64,000 nt of DNA from Earliella scabrosa (Eukaryota > Basidiomycota > Agaricomycetes > Polyporales > Polyporaceae), in NCBI GenBank assembly GCA_022605405.1, contig JABYQQ010000016.1:186001-250000 (forward strand). The letters are read 5' to 3'. Positions 24,489 to 35,116 of this stretch are shown here, in pieces (the first letter of the stretch is position 1; each line of letters begins with the position of its first letter). A program made the translations under genes and the position numbers. Under the pieces are notes generated by a model that ran no database searches, had not been told where the DNA came from, and saw only the letters and a list, made by a program, of their open reading frames with translations.

Positions 24489-25338
24489 ATGCCGTCTGCT
24501 ACGTTCTCGACTACGTCCGTCTCGCGCTCGCCCAGCGCGATGAGCCTCAAGGGCTCGATGCCCCCGCCGCCTCTCCCGACCCTCCCGACTCTTCCGATCC
24601 CGCCTATCCCGATTCCGTCCCCAGCCGTTGCCTCACTCCTACCCTCTCCGTCCGCCTGCGCCAGCCCAACCTCCATACTGAGCCCCGTCCTACCCTGTCT
24701 GTCCTCGTCATCATCCTCGTCGTCCTCCGCGCACTCAACGCAAGGCCTTGCGCCGCCAACACCACACCCGTCGGCATGCGTGCCCGAGTCGCCAATCGCC
24801 CACGCGCGACGCGCGCCCTCGCCGGCGCACACGCCGCCAATGCGGCTCCACTCGACCCCGTCACAGCACACGCTCGCGGTCCTCCTCCCCGAGGGGCTCG
24901 CGCCGGAGATGGTGACCGTGTCCGCGAAGAAGGGCGCGCGGCTCGCGGTTGTAGCGGACTTGTGGCACAGGGAGAACGATTGTGAGTTGTCTTTCTTCTT
25001 TCGCGTCGTGTCGTGTCGTCCCCGCACCTCTGGCATCGTACTCCCCGGTCCTGGTCTCGGTGGTCTTTCTGCTCGTCGCCGTCATTGGGTATCCGGATGC
25101 TGTGGAATAGGGTGGCGTCCCTGGCTGAATGCGGTATGTAGAGTGTTCGAGCGCGCTCACATGGATCCCTCCTGCAGCACATTACGAGTGGGAAGTCGTG
25201 TTCTGGCCCCCGGACGTGGACATGATGTCCGTGCGCGCGGTCTTCGAGGCGAGTGGGGAACTCCTCATACACGTCCGGAGGCGAACGTCCTTAGGCGGGG
25301 AGGATTACGCGGCGCCGATCATCTACGCGCGGTCATGA
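24489..25338 (+). CDS. probable HSP20-like (alpha-crystallin fold) protein
   Basis: This is probably a small heat-shock-like or HSP20-fold protein of the cytosol; the client and role are unknown. Exons 24489-24981 and 25178-25338 join in phase 1 across a 196-nt intron (GTGAGT donor, TGCAG acceptor), giving 217 aa. Residues 1-125 are Ser/Pro-rich and disordered (long poly-Pro and poly-Ser stretches). The C-terminal 95 residues resemble the alpha-crystallin core: H-T-L-A-V-L-L-P-E-G-L (first strands), K-K-G-A-R-L-A-V-V-A-D (middle strand), H-Y-E-W-E-V-V-F (domain edge), and F-E-A-S-G-E-L-L-I-H-V-R, matching the family's A-x-x-x-n-G-x-L signature in position though not exactly in sequence. The intron is longer than its neighbours and might hide a small exon, but the spliced protein reads smoothly across it. 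The chaperone assignment rests on pattern only. Confidence 0.55.
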
Positions 25339-26319
25339 TGAAGAGGCCGTCGCGCTGGAATCCCGGTTTCTTTGGTGTGTTCAAGTTCTGTTTGACGAAT
25401 GCCCTGCCGCACTACAACACACCACACCACACCACACCACACTACTCCGCCCTATTGATCTCTCCTGTCTTTTTACTCTACCTCCTCGACTACGCGCCAG
25501 CCTCGTGGCGCACCATGCTTGCTTGACGGACTGCGACGGTGCCTTGGATGATGGCATTAGGAGACGGACCATTATGTATCTATATCTATCGCCGCGCTCG
25601 CGGCGTTCGGACGTTGTACAACTACGTGTACGCCCATGCCAGTCCTACTACTTAGCAGTGTCGTCGCATCCGAGCTGCCACTGCACACATACCTACATAC
25701 CTACATACCCCGCGCTTTGTACATGTACACGTAGAAATGCACACGCATGACGCGTGATGCTATGCAATTGCTTGTAATCTTGGAATTGGTGCATATCTCG
25801 AATTGCAGCGGGGTGCACGTACTAGTCTGAGGTTGGTTCGGTTCAGGTGCCAGAGTTGAACCAAGTTAACGGATGACTAAGCTTCAAGCGAACCAACCGG
25901 TCCATGGGCGCTCCGAGGTCAGTACTCTTATCTACACTTCCGACTTCGAGTAGTAAGCCTCCAGGACGATTGCGAAGTTTCTCCAAGGCCATGTAAGCAT
26001 TCATTCTCAGCATGCACAATCTGATGGTCAAAGTTCGACAGGGTAGATGACAAACTTGCGACAGCAGGCTATGCAGCCGCGAATACTTCGTATGAGCCTG
26101 GCCTTCCTTGGGCTGTGCTGTGACTGCTTTCCATGCATGATGCATCCAAGTCGGACCAATTGACAGATACAGCCTTGCTACACGTTGAGCCCCTTCTTGA
26201 ATGTATATAAGACTCGGTACGCCATGAGTAGCACTCCACCATCCTTCCTCACGCTATCAAGGTACGGCTTCCTGTCCAATTCTCGTGTCAGTCTCATCAA
26301 GTTACCCCAGCAGAGTGTC
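25339..26319. other. intergenic region with short tandem repeats
   Basis: It contains an ACACC run (25415-25443) and an ACATACCT run (25687-25709). No gene is seen. Its right end is the promoter of the HET gene. Confidence 0.5.
26204..26210 (+). promoter_or_regulatory. TATA box of HET gene 1
   Basis: TATATAA lies 110 bp ahead of the ATG at 26320. It decides the start: an upstream in-frame ATG at 26185 precedes the TATA box and so should not be in the transcript. Confidence 0.5.
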
Positions 26320-28557
26320 ATGCGGCTCATCGATACGCAAACCGGATCCTTCCTCTTGGTGAACGACCCTCGCGAGGTTCGCTATGCGATCCTTTCCCAC
26401 GTCTGGGACTCTGAGGGGGAACAGTCCTATCAAGACCTCATACGCATTCAAACTCGTGTTCGTGATACTACTCGAGCTCCAGGCAGCGGACGAGGATTCC
26501 GAAAGAGGAAGAGAGTTGCTCCCACAGCGACTCACCCGAATCTCGCACCGAGTGCCGTGCTCTCCGAGTCGTCCCCGAAGATTCGAGACGCATGCGCGTT
26601 CGCCTTCGCAGACGGCTACCACTACATCTGGATCGACTCGTGCTGCATCGACAAGACTAGCAGCGCAGAGCTGTCCGAAGCCATTAACTCCATGTACCTG
26701 TGGTACAGCCTCTCCGCCGTCTGCTACGCCTTCCTACACGATGTCGACGGGACGAAAGACCCGCATCCCGCTGGCTCTGACTTCCGCGCGAGCAAATGGT
26801 TCGAGCGCGGATGGACCTTGCAGGAGCTTATCGCGCCGAGGAACGTGATCTTCGTGTCGTCCCAGTGGACCGAGATCGGCGCCAAAGCGACATTCTCTCA
26901 GCTCATCCAGGAGATCACCGCTATAGACGAGGAGGTGCTCGTGCACGCTCGTCCTCTGAGCACCGTTAGCGTCGCCCGGCGCATGTCTTGGGCGGCGAAC
27001 CGATCTACCACGCGGAAGGAGGACGAGGCGTACTGCCTCATGGGCATCTTCGGGGTCCACATACCAATCGTGTACGGGGAAGGCTGCCAAGCGTTCTTCC
27101 GTCTGCAGGAGGAGATCATCAAGCATGTCTCGGACCAGAGCATCTTCGTCTGGGACCGTACCTTTAGTTTTCGGCGCCTCAACCGGCCCCAGCTCAAGAT
27201 TGACAATGGCACAACGATTCGTTTTGATACCCTCCTCTCTGCATCTCCTCGACCATTCGCCTCCTCCAAGGACATCAGAGCTATCTCCGCACCTGCTCTT
27301 GGACGTCGCATCGGCGTGACCCCTCCTCCTCCCGCGTACATCGTGACATCGTCTGGCGTGCGGGCATCGTTTCCACTCATTTCCCTCGGCCCGCGCGTTC
27401 TACTCGCTGTCCTGGGGTGTGTCGGTAAGGACGGCTACTTAATCGCGCTGGTTTTGAAAAGGCCTCGAAATCATTTTGTCTACTCCGTCGGACTGACCGT
27501 CTTCCACGACGGTACACACCCTATTCCGTGGAACCTCGATATCATCACGGTACACGACAGCCATACCTTATACGCCATCTGCCTACCCCCCGACTTCATC
27601 ACGGAGCTCAGTGTATCCGTTGCCGATGTAAGTATCGTATATCGGCGGGCTTCGCTGCCTGATGGTACCTCAGAATCGGATCCTTCAACTGAAGGAGGGC
27701 AAGGGCCGCTCTATAAGATCCTACTTCCGAACTGGTGTACTAACCGTCTCGCCGCGCTGGGCTTCACTACAAGGCTCACATGCAAGGACCTTAAAGCCTG
27801 GTGGCCGACCTACATCCTTTCAGTCACCGGTCCGACATTCTCATATTCCGCCGAGATCAGCTACGCGTGGTCCTGTCTCACCGCAGATGGACCTTGGTCT
27901 CTCGCCGTACATGTACGGTCGAGCTCCCCATTTGATCATCCGTCGGCTGCTATAGAAACTCAAGAGACTTGTGACGCCACGAACGATGAACATTGCAACG
28001 ACACGGATCATGTGCATACATGGGACGTCGTAGGACCGGACTGTACCCGGACCAAGTGCTTCAGCGCCTCAGGCCCTGTTACGTCCGCAGGCGTGCACGA
28101 GGATATTCCCTTGCGACTTACATTGTCCTGCGCCTCATATGGAAGCTTGGAGACGTTGCCCAGGGTATACCATTTGTTGGTAGGCATGCCGTCAATGTCG
28201 GAGTCTGATGTTGAGTCCGACTTGGGAAAAGACGGCGATGTCATCGTTATGGACGCGACAAGTCCCAACTTCGATGACAGCTCGGACGACGCGGAGGCTG
28301 TCCAGCTTTCCAACACAGTGAAGACTCTTGACGGTACATTTTGCTCAAGATTCCTTCCCGAAATCAACACCGATGTTGAGCAACGTCACTTTGACTACGT
28401 CTCGAAACACTGCTATATGTTGTCCTTGCCCCACCGGCCCGGCGGGACTGCCCGGGTGAGTAATGCGGTGGACATTTATCATTCAAGAGTGGCAGTTGAT
28501 GTATTGATAGATTACCGTGGAAGATTTCTGCGCCAGCGGGTACACACCGACTTATGA
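26320..28557 (+). CDS. HET-domain (heterokaryon incompatibility-like) protein
   Basis: The protein is of the HET family, whose studied members trigger cell death after fusion of unlike hyphae; most basidiomycete copies are untested. The frame is uninterrupted for 745 codons from 26320. The N-terminus R-L-I-D-T-Q-T-G-S-F and Y-A-I-L-S-H-V-W is the classic start of the domain, W-I-D-S-C-C-I-D-K follows near residue 103, A-I-N-S-M-Y-x-W-Y near 125, R-G-W-T-L-Q-E-L-I-A-P near 163, and R-R-M-S-W-A-A-x-R-x-T-T-R-x-E-D-E-A-Y-x-L-M-G-I-F-G near 220-245. The remaining 500 residues are beta-rich without known motifs and with no NACHT or WD repeats, so it is a short HET protein. A possible extra C-terminal exon (28610-28790, another frame) cannot be proved. 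It is paralogous to the protein at 48753. Confidence 0.85.
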   Translation: MRLIDTQTGSFLLVNDPREVRYAILSHVWDSEGEQSYQDLIRIQTRVRDTTRAPGSGRGFRKRKRVAPTATHPNLAPSAVLSESSPKIRDACAFAFADGYHYIWIDSCCIDKTSSAELSEAINSMYLWYSLSAVCYAFLHDVDGTKDPHPAGSDFRASKWFERGWTLQELIAPRNVIFVSSQWTEIGAKATFSQLIQEITAIDEEVLVHARPLSTVSVARRMSWAANRSTTRKEDEAYCLMGIFGVHIPIVYGEGCQAFFRLQEEIIKHVSDQSIFVWDRTFSFRRLNRPQLKIDNGTTIRFDTLLSASPRPFASSKDIRAISAPALGRRIGVTPPPPAYIVTSSGVRASFPLISLGPRVLLAVLGCVGKDGYLIALVLKRPRNHFVYSVGLTVFHDGTHPIPWNLDIITVHDSHTLYAICLPPDFITELSVSVADVSIVYRRASLPDGTSESDPSTEGGQGPLYKILLPNWCTNRLAALGFTTRLTCKDLKAWWPTYILSVTGPTFSYSAEISYAWSCLTADGPWSLAVHVRSSSPFDHPSAAIETQETCDATNDEHCNDTDHVHTWDVVGPDCTRTKCFSASGPVTSAGVHEDIPLRLTLSCASYGSLETLPRVYHLLVGMPSMSESDVESDLGKDGDVIVMDATSPNFDDSSDDAEAVQLSNTVKTLDGTFCSRFLPEINTDVEQRHFDYVSKHCYMLSLPHRPGGTARVSNAVDIYHSRVAVDVLIDYRGRFLRQRVHTDL

Positions 28558-31500
28558 CCGTTACGGTTGGAGTTTGTACAGGTCCCGTTTGGCCCGTTCC
28601 TCAGCTTGTCCTTGCAGGTGTTTCGGAGCTGTCCGCCTACAGGATGTCCTTCACAGACGTTATCATGAACTTGTGGACTACGACAAGCCTGCAACTCCAT
28701 CCTTTCTTTTCACCGCCAAGACAATAATGACCATCTATGTGAGCGTGCAGAGTCTATCTAGTTCAACACTGTCATTAAATACAAGCCATTAGATACCTGG
28801 ATCTGTCTCAGGGGAGACCCTGGCAGGGGGATACATTGGTCGCGGCGTATCCGATCAATGTACGGGCGCTCAAGATGATACACAGTGCCTCACACGGGCA
28901 GATTATGCAACATTCGTTGCCCAGGATGTCGAGACGATGCTTGTGAGCAAGTTTACCGGATTCTTCTGAAGCATTTCTCTTGTTGACATCATCATGATAA
29001 TGTGCGACGCAGAGTTGGACTCATCTTGGCGGGACTTCTCTGCGATATGGTGATGAAGACATCGAAGTTCCCCAACCCCAGATAGTTCTCCTCGGCGTCA
29101 TTCAGTCCAGCCCCTTCACCCTTGAGCCTGTACTCGCGATTTTATAGCCTGAATTGCTCATAGGACTACCGTATTTGCCCTCCGCGGGTACTACAAGCAA
29201 TCAAAAATCGAGATATCTCCTTTCTGCTCGTAGCAAGAACACGGACAGTCCTAGAATGATGCGGCGGTGAAGGCCAGGGGGCTGATAGCACTGTACATCG
29301 TGTGGCGGACCCACAGGTTCGTGGTGAACGCATTGACTGGCAGCCACATGCTGTCGATGCGGTGGATGGGAACATACTAGTGCTTATGATGATACAACAG
29401 CGATGTCGGCTTGTGCCACACCCAGGCTTTTTTCCTCAGCTACAACACTTCCTCGCATCTTTTACTGGCAGGAAAAGCATCCGCCCGTACCGTGTCCTCC
29501 AGCTCGCGCACAACCAGAACCTCAGAAAGAAGCTACTGCGCGCCGCGCGCTACTTGAGTCGAGCCCGGACTCCAGATATCAAGGTGACTAAGTATGAGCT
29601 ATAGCCTATGAGTGGCTTTGAGAGGATGTTGTAAGAACTACACTACATTCAGATGACCGTTTAGGATGAAATTTTCTTAAAGACTCATCGGCCGGATGTC
29701 CCGAGAAGCTGAAGCTGAAGACGGACGAGATGGGCGAAGAGTGAGTGAGTAGTAATTGAGTAATGGCGAGAATCACGAGACTGAGGTCGGATGGGCTGGT
29801 TGAGCCTACATAACGCGGGGAGCGCCGGCAAGCGGCATCGCCCACTACCGACGAGCTCTTGAGGCAATCTGAGGCTTGAATGTGGACAGCCAGAATCGGA
29901 ATTCGATGCTAGTACCATGCTTTATAAGTTGGATAGGGCGCGCATCAGTCGGACTAAAGTCCTCCTTCAACGCGCCCACTCTGCCTTCAGAGTCTGAAGG
30001 GTTTTGGAACTTGGACAAGGAACTTAGGATTCGAAGGGGGCGAGAGTCGAGACCGGCGCAGAACCCTCACGTGAAAAGTCATGTGACGGTGGACCGGCTA
30101 AGGTGGAGTCGATCATCCACTAAGGCTGCACAAGAATAAGCGTAAATCGGAGTATACGCTGGAGTAATCCTGAAGTACAGCGTAAATAAGCCCGTCAAGG
30201 TTCATCGTAATGTACTCATATCTAATTGTATGTAGTCAGAACAAGAAGCTATTACTCGGATTTATTCTGAGTACAAAACACGTGATCTGAAGGCCCTCCT
30301 GAAAGGGTCAAACAGCATCGGGTACACAAGATACGGGTCATTCAGACTCATTCTATCGTATGAAATGCTGAAACTGATGCTTGCAGGTTATTTGTCTGTC
30401 TGGCCGCTATGGACTGGGCTTGTTACCATGGGCGCTAAGGCAGCGAGGCAGGGCGCCTTCGCTGCAATCCTGCAAATCCTCACAAGTTATGAACACTCTG
30501 AGCATCTCTCGGCACAAATCAGGCTGGAACTCTGTATGATAGAGCACACACAAGCTTCCGTAGCCTCCAAATCCTGTACGGAACGGACTTGAAAGACATG
30601 TGACCTGCCGCCGAGTAAAACCGAGTAACTAAGAATACGATATGATTAAACTATATTAAAGTAAAATAAGCCTTCCCTGCCACTCCGTATGCATATGTAT
30701 CATTAAATAAGGGGCCTGAAACTTATTTTAATCATAATTGTGCAGCCTTATCATCCACAGAGACCCACTACCTAAGTCGGTAGTGGGAATAGCTTTGATG
30801 TGCGTGTAACGTCGGAGCTGAGACCAATGTCAACGATGTACGATCAAGTTGGTGATATAATTCGTGAACGAGCGATGAGAGATGCTGAAGAATGTGACCT
30901 AGTAAGTTGAGCTTGGTTCGATTCAGCGTCCGAGCCGAACCAAGAACCGAACCGCTCCGCTCGCATAGTCTGCTAGCGCTAAATAAAGTTGTTGCTGACT
31001 ACTTTCACGACATACCGCACTTGGAGCAAATCGTAACTCTAGGTTGTCCCTGACTCTCTCTCGACTTCTGGTCCTCGAATGCGCGACTTGCAAGACAACG
31101 CTCACGCTCATGGTACACTTGCCCTTGCGCAATGCGCATCAACTTCCTTCATGATGTCATCATCACTGCGATGTCGGCGATTCTTCTCCACAGGTACCAC
31201 AGGCAGTCCGAGCGTCATGCGCACCATACAAAGTGACGAGCAGGATTGACAGGCAGAAGATAAATCGATAACGGAGAGAGGAGCGGAGGGAAGAGGGAAT
31301 ACGGATTTCGCTATGGGTTTGGCTTAGCAGATATGTGTTGGCGGGAGTATCGATGTCGTGTGAGTACCACTCTCTGTGTCGATAAATATCACACCCTCAT
31401 GAGGTCTATTTCGATCATCAACGTAGTCTGTGCATGTGCTGTATCCGATAATACACACTCTTCCCGACCCTTCTTGTTGAAAAGATCGCAATGGTTCTCT

Positions 31501-31884
31501 TTGTCCGGGAGGGGATGCAAGCAGGCCCAGGCGAGCTAGCTGTCAGCAGCGAAGTCATCGCGCGCGATTCTGTGAAGGTTCAGTGAGAGGTGTCAGCCCA
31601 ACAAACTGGACAACGATTGCACTGGGCTGAAGGCGGTCAGGGAGGGTGCACACGAATGTCCATGGTGATTCTTGGGTGACTCTTGGAGGTACCAGCACAA
31701 TGGGATCTCTGTGTCAGTATCCAAAACGCTAGTACTTCGTTGGTACTAACGCCGCATGGCCAACAGCAATCCGATTCGCGAAGCTCCCCCGCTTCTTGCC
31801 CCTTATCGCGACCGCATCTGCCAGAAACGCTCCTCTAATGAGGTCATAACGCACGTCCTTGCCCCAGTCCGTCCATGTCTAACT
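28558..31884. other. AT-richer gene-poor stretch
   Basis: About 3.3 kb without a supportable gene. Short ORFs at 29302-29604 and 30365-30592 show no family resemblance. Base composition becomes AT-richer between 30.1 and 31 kb, suggesting old transposon remains, but I could not define ends. Confidence 0.4.
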
Positions 31885-32296
31885 TGCGCGCAGAGGTCGA
31901 GAAGATTGCAGGCGGACGAATGTCGGTCGTGTTCGACGCCGTCTCACTCTCGGAGGTGCACAAGGCGGGTTTGAACTCCTTGCACCGGGCGGGAATCTTC
32001 GCATACTACTGCCGGACGCGATCAAGGAGACGACGGAAGGGCGCACGGTCGTGCATGGTGTCGTCCGGTTTCCGATGAACGTCGCGCTTGGGAAAGAATC
32101 GTACAAGGTGCTCCTTGCCCTCTTCAAATCTGGCGATATCACAGTGAGTCATGAGTCATGGAGACCAACCATCGTAGGCCTGTGCTGACGGATCACCTCA
32201 GTGTCTGAAAGTCGAGGTGCCCCCTGTTGGCTTGGGAAGTATCGTTCTCGAGCCGAATCAGGTCAGCACGTCGAAGCTGGTCGTCCGTCCGCGATG
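31885..32296 (+). pseudogene. decayed 3' remnant of MDR enoyl-reductase-like gene
   Basis: This stretch matches the C-terminal third of the intact MDR reductases at 46753-48043 and 57272-58613. First comes E-V-E-K-I-A-G-G-R-M-S-V-V-F-D-A-V-S-L (31885-31950). Then, in a shifted frame, L-L-P-D-A-I-K-E-T-T-E-G-R-T-V-V-H-G-V-V, leading to Y-K-V-L-L-A-L-F-K-S-G-D-I. A recognisable last intron follows (GTGAGT about 32142, CAG about 32202), then the final exon ending S-T-S-K-L-V-V-R-P-R before TGA at 32294. The frame change near 31975 and the lack of exons 1-3 show it is dead. The Rossmann-fold glycine motif is absent. Confidence 0.8.
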
Positions 32297-33065
32297 ATGT
32301 CGTAGGCACTCAATGGTACACGGCTCTCGTACATCTCGTGTCCATGCCTCAGTTCAGGAGTACGATGGTCGACAGGATGACCGTGGTACTAGGGGAGAAG
32401 ACTGTCAAGAGTGCGAATGGACGGTGTCTGTATGCGAGGAGAACGGAACTGTGAATTCACATACATCGGTGTGTACCACTGTCCGTTATGATAGACCCCG
32501 CAAGGGTATCAACTTATCGATGTGTATCGGCAGCGTGGTCGTTGCCGGTGCACAGCGAGGTTCGTAGCCTCGACAGGCGACTGACGACACCACTGGTCAG
32601 GGTACTGACGAAGGTCAAGGGCAATGCACCGGTCGTCTCCCATCGTCTTCCACCTCGATATCATCACGCTGCTGGACACGCCAAATGCCGCTAATACCAT
32701 TACTTGTGCCAGGCAGGACACCGTCTGCTCAATCGTAAAGGTCATTGGAGGGGATTCTTCCTCAAATCTACCGATGTCGTTGGATGAGTCACTCCCCTGG
32801 GAAAGTCAGGCTCACATATTGGACGTCGAGCGATCTCTTGGCCGCTTGTGGTCAAGCAGCCGCATAGACGCGACGAGCAAAATTGTAGATGAGCTTGTTC
32901 CACCTTAGGCAATTTCAATCGCTTGACAGGTTCTGAAGCCAATGCGACATGCATTCGGAAAATCGCGGTTGCTCGATGCACAGCATGCGTGCAATAGCCT
33001 ACCACGACTTGCACTGGTTGGGCGTCAGTTGGCTTCTTTGTTCACTACCACCTACGTCTGCGCCA
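32297..33065. other. intergenic region
   Basis: No gene is recognised. It may contain the promoter of the F-box gene and unrelated old fragments. Confidence 0.4.
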
Positions 33066-34882
33066 ATGGGTCTCCTGTCGCTCAACGACGATGCGTTGAT
33101 TCTCGTATTCAGTCACTTGTATGGCAGAGATGCCTTACATGCCTCCCTGGTCTCTCAGCGCCTCTCCATTCTTGCTAGCCCAAAGATCGCATCCGTGATT
33201 CATTGCTCAAGCCCTTCAGAACTACGCAGGCTGCATCAATATCTGCTCTCGCCGCTACCAGGAGGGACGTTATGAGTCAAATATTTGGAACAACTGTCGA
33301 TCTCAACATCGTCCTTTGAGGACGCCGCAAACGACGGTCATGACACCCCTCCGGATTCCTTTGACGACGGTGCTGATATGGTGGACTCGTATTACGGCGC
33401 TGATTTCTCTCAAGCGCAGTTGATCGGCGACATACTGGTCGAAGCGGAGAACCTGAAGGAGATCAACTTGGAACGTTTTCATCCTTGTCTCAAACGCGAC
33501 CCCCGTATTGGATCGGCTCTCCGTGCCATATCCCATCTGATTAACATCCGATTGTCTACCCTCGGTGATGATGCAATCACCGACGTCCTACAGCACATGA
33601 AGGGTGATGCCATCGAACGACTCACCCTCTCCTACCATGTATACGACGACTTTCCACTTCCGGAACAACCCAAATCACTCCCACCCCTGCTGTCAGCCCT
33701 ATCGTCCTTTCGCAACCTGCATACTGTGAAGCTATGGAACTTCACTCCAGCAGTAGCTCCACTTCAGACCTCTTCGTACGGATTGCTCCCTTCTATACGA
33801 TATCTTCGCCTCTCGGAAACCTCCGCTCCGGCGCTGCACATGGTGGAAGTATGCCCTAACCTTTCCACACTCATCTTCTCTATCGATCGCGAAGAATCCG
33901 AACCCACGCCCATCGTAGGATCGCGCTGGCCAGCGTTACGCAGGCTCATGCTCACAGATCTCAACGAGGCTGACTGCGTGTCAAGCCGTCTGGGCACGGT
34001 GGACCAACTCCAGATCGCGGACACCGTATCCCTGGTCATCCCCATGTCCTTCACCCAGGAGTCGTCAACAACGCGTCTGCTTCGTCTGCTGCGCATCACC
34101 TCTCCAGTATCCCTCTATCTATCATTCCTACGCGTCGCCGACGAAGACCGCCTCTCGTTCCGGATGTTTTGGAGAGAGGCGGCCAGCATGATCTCCCGAT
34201 TGAGGTCGCTGGAGCTCAAGCTCGCGCGCAACATATCCGAGGCCAGACGGGACTTTGAATGGCTAGTGAGTGGCGCACAGGGTTACCCTACGCGAGCTGA
34301 CAGACATACTTTACGTACAGCGCGAGCTCCCCGATACGCTCTCCCCTCTTTCCATCTCGTGTCTGCGCATCCTCGTCCCGGAGACTTCTCTCCCTTTGTG
34401 GGCCACCTTCAACACTGTACGGAGCGAACAGATCCGCTCTTCCGCTCGAGACGAAGAGGTAGCTCGCGTGCGAACCCTTGCAGAGCTGCCACATCTGGTT
34501 GTCGATGCCATCCCGACCGTGCGCTACCTCGCGATCGGCGATCTTGCTCCCAACAGAGCCCTGTTCACCGACGCGCACATTCAAGACGAACGGCTCGCTG
34601 ACGTCTTTGCCGATGCGCCAAAGGAAGAGTCGATCGTTTCCGAGTGGGACGACCTGCGGCGTGTACAGTGTGTCCGGAAGCAAACTTGGTGGCGCATCGA
34701 GGAGCGCGAGGGCAGTAGGGTTCTGGTGGAGATCTCGGAGGAAGAGGGCGAAGAGGCGCAGAGGGAGATCGAGGCCGGTGGCTACGACGATGACGAACAA
34801 ATCCGTTGTGAGTGCTCTGGCTTCTAACAGTCGTCCCAACTAATTGGCGCTTGCAGTCCGCTTGACCTCATTGTCGCTGTAG
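33066..34882 (+). pseudogene. F-box/LRR-like protein gene with in-frame TGA
   Basis: The family recruits substrates to SCF ubiquitin ligases through an N-terminal F-box; targets are unknown. Exons are 33066-34265, 34321-34807 and 34857-34882. Residues 1-47 are a good F-box (S-L-N-D-D-A-L-I-L-V-F-S-H-L, then A-S-L-V-S-Q-R-L). The rest is leucine-rich without strict repeat registry (L-I-N-I-R-L-S-T-L, L-H-T-V-K-L-W-N-F), ending in an acidic tail. A TGA at 33273-33275 breaks the frame between P-G-G-T-L and V-K-Y-L-E-Q-L. There is no suitable splice pair around it, and the downstream frame stays open for over 300 codons. A C-to-T change of a CGA codon would explain it, and the paralogue at 35117-36903 has Arg at this place. 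Treat as a recent pseudogene unless the stop is a sequence error or is read through. Confidence 0.75.
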
Positions 34883-35116
34883 CATCATTCTCTGAGCACT
34901 GGGGATCAGATGGATCATCAAGCTATTTTCCCCCTCAGGTCGCATGCGGGGACCGCCACGCTATATCATTCAAGCCTCGTTCTACACGTGGGATGGATGC
35001 CGAGCTACTCAACAAGACGGGTTGATTACACCTCACATCGCGGCGAGGACGTCTAATGAACATTATCGGGTGTATCAGTTACCTCTTGCGTGTCCAGTGA
35101 GCGAACGATAGCAATA

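Noticed and set aside
24302..25272. long minus-strand ORFs opposite the HSP20-like gene
   Set aside because: Antisense shadows of the Ser/Pro-rich coding strand; the plus strand has the better start, splice sites and fold pattern.
26185..26319. upstream ATG for HET gene 1
   Set aside because: It precedes the TATA box at 26204, and the family N-terminus fits the ATG at 26320.
30120..30360. AT-rich words such as CGGAGTATACGCTGG and ATTACTCGG as possible MITE ends
   Set aside because: Inverted similarity is too weak and no flanking duplication was found.
30905..30960. GGTTCGATTC, like a tRNA B box
   Set aside because: No A box at the right distance and no cloverleaf could be folded around it.
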